Origin: Rhodophyticola porphyridii | GTDB taxonomy: Bacteria > Pseudomonadota > Alphaproteobacteria > Rhodobacterales > Rhodobacteraceae | Length of the DNA: 64,000 nucleotides | Assembly (NCBI RefSeq): GCF_003688285.1 | Contig: NZ_RCNT01000011.1 | Location: forward strand, 1-64,000 | Reading direction: 5' to 3' | Notes under the pieces: generated by a model | Told to the model about the DNA's origin: nothing | Databases searched by the model: none | Seen by the model: the letters and a program-made list of their open reading frames with translations, nothing else | Shown: positions 63,632 through 64,000 of the stretch, one piece after another | Position numbering within the stretch: the stretch's first letter is position 1 | Layout of the letters: the number at the start of each line of letters is the position of its first letter | Position numbers and translations under genes: made by a program

Positions 63632-64000
63632 ATGAAACGTTTTCTGAGCACCACCGCAACCGCCATCCTGCTGGGCACCGGCGCCTTTGCGGATGCGCAT
63701 TCCACCTCGATTATCGAGTACGAATTTACCCAGGGGTCGGATTTCTACGCATCGGAAATGATCGGCATGCGGGTCTATTCGACCGAAGCTGAGATGCAGG
63801 CCGACATGACCGTCGCCGCCGATGGTGAGCGTGACTGGAACGATATCGGCGAGATCAACGAAGTCATCCTGACTGAAGGCGGTGACGTTGCCGCCGTGAT
63901 CGTCGGCGTTGGCGGCTTCCTCGGCATCGGTGAAAAAGACGTGGCTGTCGACATGTCGCAGATCAACCGCGTTGAAGAGGAAGGCGACAGCGGGAATTTC
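63632..64000 (+). CDS. Exported PRC-barrel domain protein (partial)
   Basis: The first 123 codons of a protein that continues past the window. A signal peptide (about 1-22, ending GAFADA) is followed by a PRC-barrel domain (SEMIGMRVYS ... WNDIGEINEVILTEGGDVAAVIVGVGGFLGIGEKDVAV). AGGAGA at 63621-63626 is the ribosome-binding site. PRC barrels occur in RimM and photosynthetic reaction centre H subunits, but exported ones in this order have no known function. Confidence 0.85.
   Translation, partial: MKRFLSTTATAILLGTGAFADAHSTSIIEYEFTQGSDFYASEMIGMRVYSTEAEMQADMTVAADGERDWNDIGEINEVILTEGGDVAAVIVGVGGFLGIGEKDVAVDMSQINRVEEEGDSGNF

Overview
The window is 64 kb of GC-rich chromosome from an alphaproteobacterium, almost certainly of the order Rhodobacterales. 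The pointers are the gene neighbourhoods: ccoNOQP-ccoGHIS next to an fnrL-type regulator and hemN; ChvG/ChvI beside HPr, EIIA-Man, a minimal HprK and pckA; a methylsuccinyl-CoA dehydrogenase with its long N-terminal extension; and several small families typical of this order (DUF6473, DUF1491, HIG1). Coding is dense, with many ATGA/GTGA stop-start overlaps. I see no rRNA, tRNA, insertion sequence, prophage or CRISPR array, and no photosynthesis genes.

Layout. 1-7.2 kb: 5' end of tuf, a lipoprotein, a cytochrome P450, an M48 protease + DUF898 pair, and parC. 7.3-14.6 kb: SH3 protein, SDR, HIG1 protein, cobalamin adenosyltransferase, TrhA-type membrane protein, etfBA and 3-hydroxybutyryl-CoA dehydrogenase. 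14.7-22.1 kb: acyltransferase, then a regulatory PTS branch (HPr, EIIA-Man, RapZ, HprK) behind chvI-chvG, divergent from pckA. 22.4-27.8 kb: TauE/SafE permease, mcd, an unassigned AAA-type ATPase flanked by inverted octamer repeats, recO and a Pr6Pr membrane protein. 27.8-37.0 kb: a long minus-strand operon folK, rpoZ, rsh, DUF2062, pdxJ, two LysE exporters, acpS, lepB, rnc, era, DUF1491 (individual promoters not resolved). 37.1-43.3 kb: NYN protein, c-type cytochrome, peroxiredoxin, ispH, excalibur protein, and a four-gene phospholipid operon (PlsC-like, CdsA-like, small membrane protein, CDP-alcohol phosphatidyltransferase-like). 43.3-55.7 kb: the microaerobic block ccoNOQP-ccoGHIS, universal stress protein, a broken DJ-1/PfpI gene, fnrL and hemN. 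55.8-64 kb: yejABEF oligopeptide importer, a membrane-anchored cytochrome c, pheA and the start of an exported PRC-barrel protein.

How the parts work together. The best-supported regulatory circuit is oxygen control: four FNR-type boxes (TTGA-N6-TCAA) lie in front of ccoG, ccoN, the universal stress gene and hemN/fnrL, and the encoded FnrL has the iron-sulphur cysteines and the E-xx-SR recognition helix expected to bind them. The carbon-control block joins PTS phosphotransfer without any sugar permease, an envelope-sensing two-component system and gluconeogenic PEP carboxykinase.

The items most worth a second look are the repeat-flanked ATPase cassette (25.08-26.29 kb), the phospholipid operon whose last enzyme lacks canonical active-site residues, the recently broken DJ-1 gene beside fnrL, and a pair of mutually exclusive hairpins between ccoP and ccoG.
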